Assembly: GCA_009801015.1 (NCBI GenBank)
Contig: VHZZ01000705.1
Span: 133,086 to 166,393 of the forward strand
Origin: Silene noctiflora
Taxonomy: Eukaryota; Streptophyta; Magnoliopsida; Caryophyllales; Caryophyllaceae
Length of the DNA stretch: 33,308 nucleotides
Reading direction: 5' to 3'
The position numbers and the translations under genes were made by a program. Below the pieces are notes generated by a model. It was given only the letters and a program-made list of their open reading frames with translations, ran no database searches and was not told where the DNA came from. This document shows positions 33,220-33,308 of the stretch, piece after piece. How positions within the stretch are numbered: the first letter of the stretch is position 1; every line of letters starts with the position of its first letter.

Positions 33220-33308
33220 GGCCCTGTTCTTTTGGACTGAAATTGTCTGAACTGAACTGAACTGAACTGAACTGAACTTAATGGAGCTGAACTGAACTGA
33301 ACTGAACT
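33220..33308. repeat. CTGAA pentanucleotide repeat beside a GGCCCTGTTCTTTT end
   Basis: Tandem CTGAA units run from 33247 to the window edge with a short interruption near 33277-33286. The preceding GGCCCTGTTCTTTTGGACTGA resembles the end of a DNA transposon. The element is cut by the window, so its type cannot be settled. Confidence 0.7.

Noticed and set aside
1-33308. LTR retrotransposon, endogenous virus or LINE
   Set aside because: No paired long terminal repeats, and no gag, polymerase or endonuclease motifs were seen in any frame.

Overview
This is a nuclear genomic window from a flowering plant. It is AT-rich, with many GT-AG introns and a dense set of small plant transposons (Stowaway, hAT-type and Mutator-type MITEs, Helitrons, Au-like and tRNA-headed SINEs). 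A core eudicot is likely. Caryophyllales/Amaranthaceae is possible from the style of the repeats, but the sequence alone does not prove it. No bacterial features, CRISPR arrays, rRNA or free tRNA genes, or LTR/viral elements were found.

Three protein-coding genes are supported. (1) Transcription factor IIIA, + strand, 520-2806, six coding exons, 368 aa, nine C2H2 fingers. Its second intron contains a cassette exon (1437-1598) that mimics 5S rRNA (the P5SM element). When included, this exon brings an in-frame stop, so the TFIIIA protein or the 5S balance can control its own mRNA. (2) A single-exon ANTH-domain clathrin-assembly protein, - strand, 3435-4586, 383 aa, tail-to-tail with TFIIIA. (3) An exportin-7/RanBP16-like nuclear transport receptor, - strand, coding 30219 down to 6056. 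I could resolve 28 coding exons, all with matching phases, giving 1047 aa. A non-coding first exon lies near 32701-32765 behind a TATA box at 32791-32797. This gene fills about 27 kb, most of it transposon-loaded introns.

Layout: 1-519 TFIIIA promoter with a telo-box and TATA-like site; 520-2806 TFIIIA; 2807-3434 convergent 3' flanks; 3435-4586 ANTH gene; 4587-6055 spacer holding a decayed DNA-level copy of the 3' end of TFIIIA (about 4939-5400) and the exportin 3' UTR; 6056-32765 exportin-7-like gene; 32766-33308 its promoter, ending in a pentanucleotide repeat cut by the window edge.

Two genes touch the 5S RNA and nuclear transport theme (TFIIIA binds 5S rRNA and its gene; exportin-7 is a Ran-dependent transport receptor), but no functional link between them can be claimed from adjacency. 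The most interesting biology is the 5S-mimic exon. The most interesting genome history is the partial TFIIIA duplication across the ANTH gene and the nested insertions in the exportin introns. The sequence has a 153-base N gap flanked by an identical 50-base repeat, which looks like an assembly artefact.
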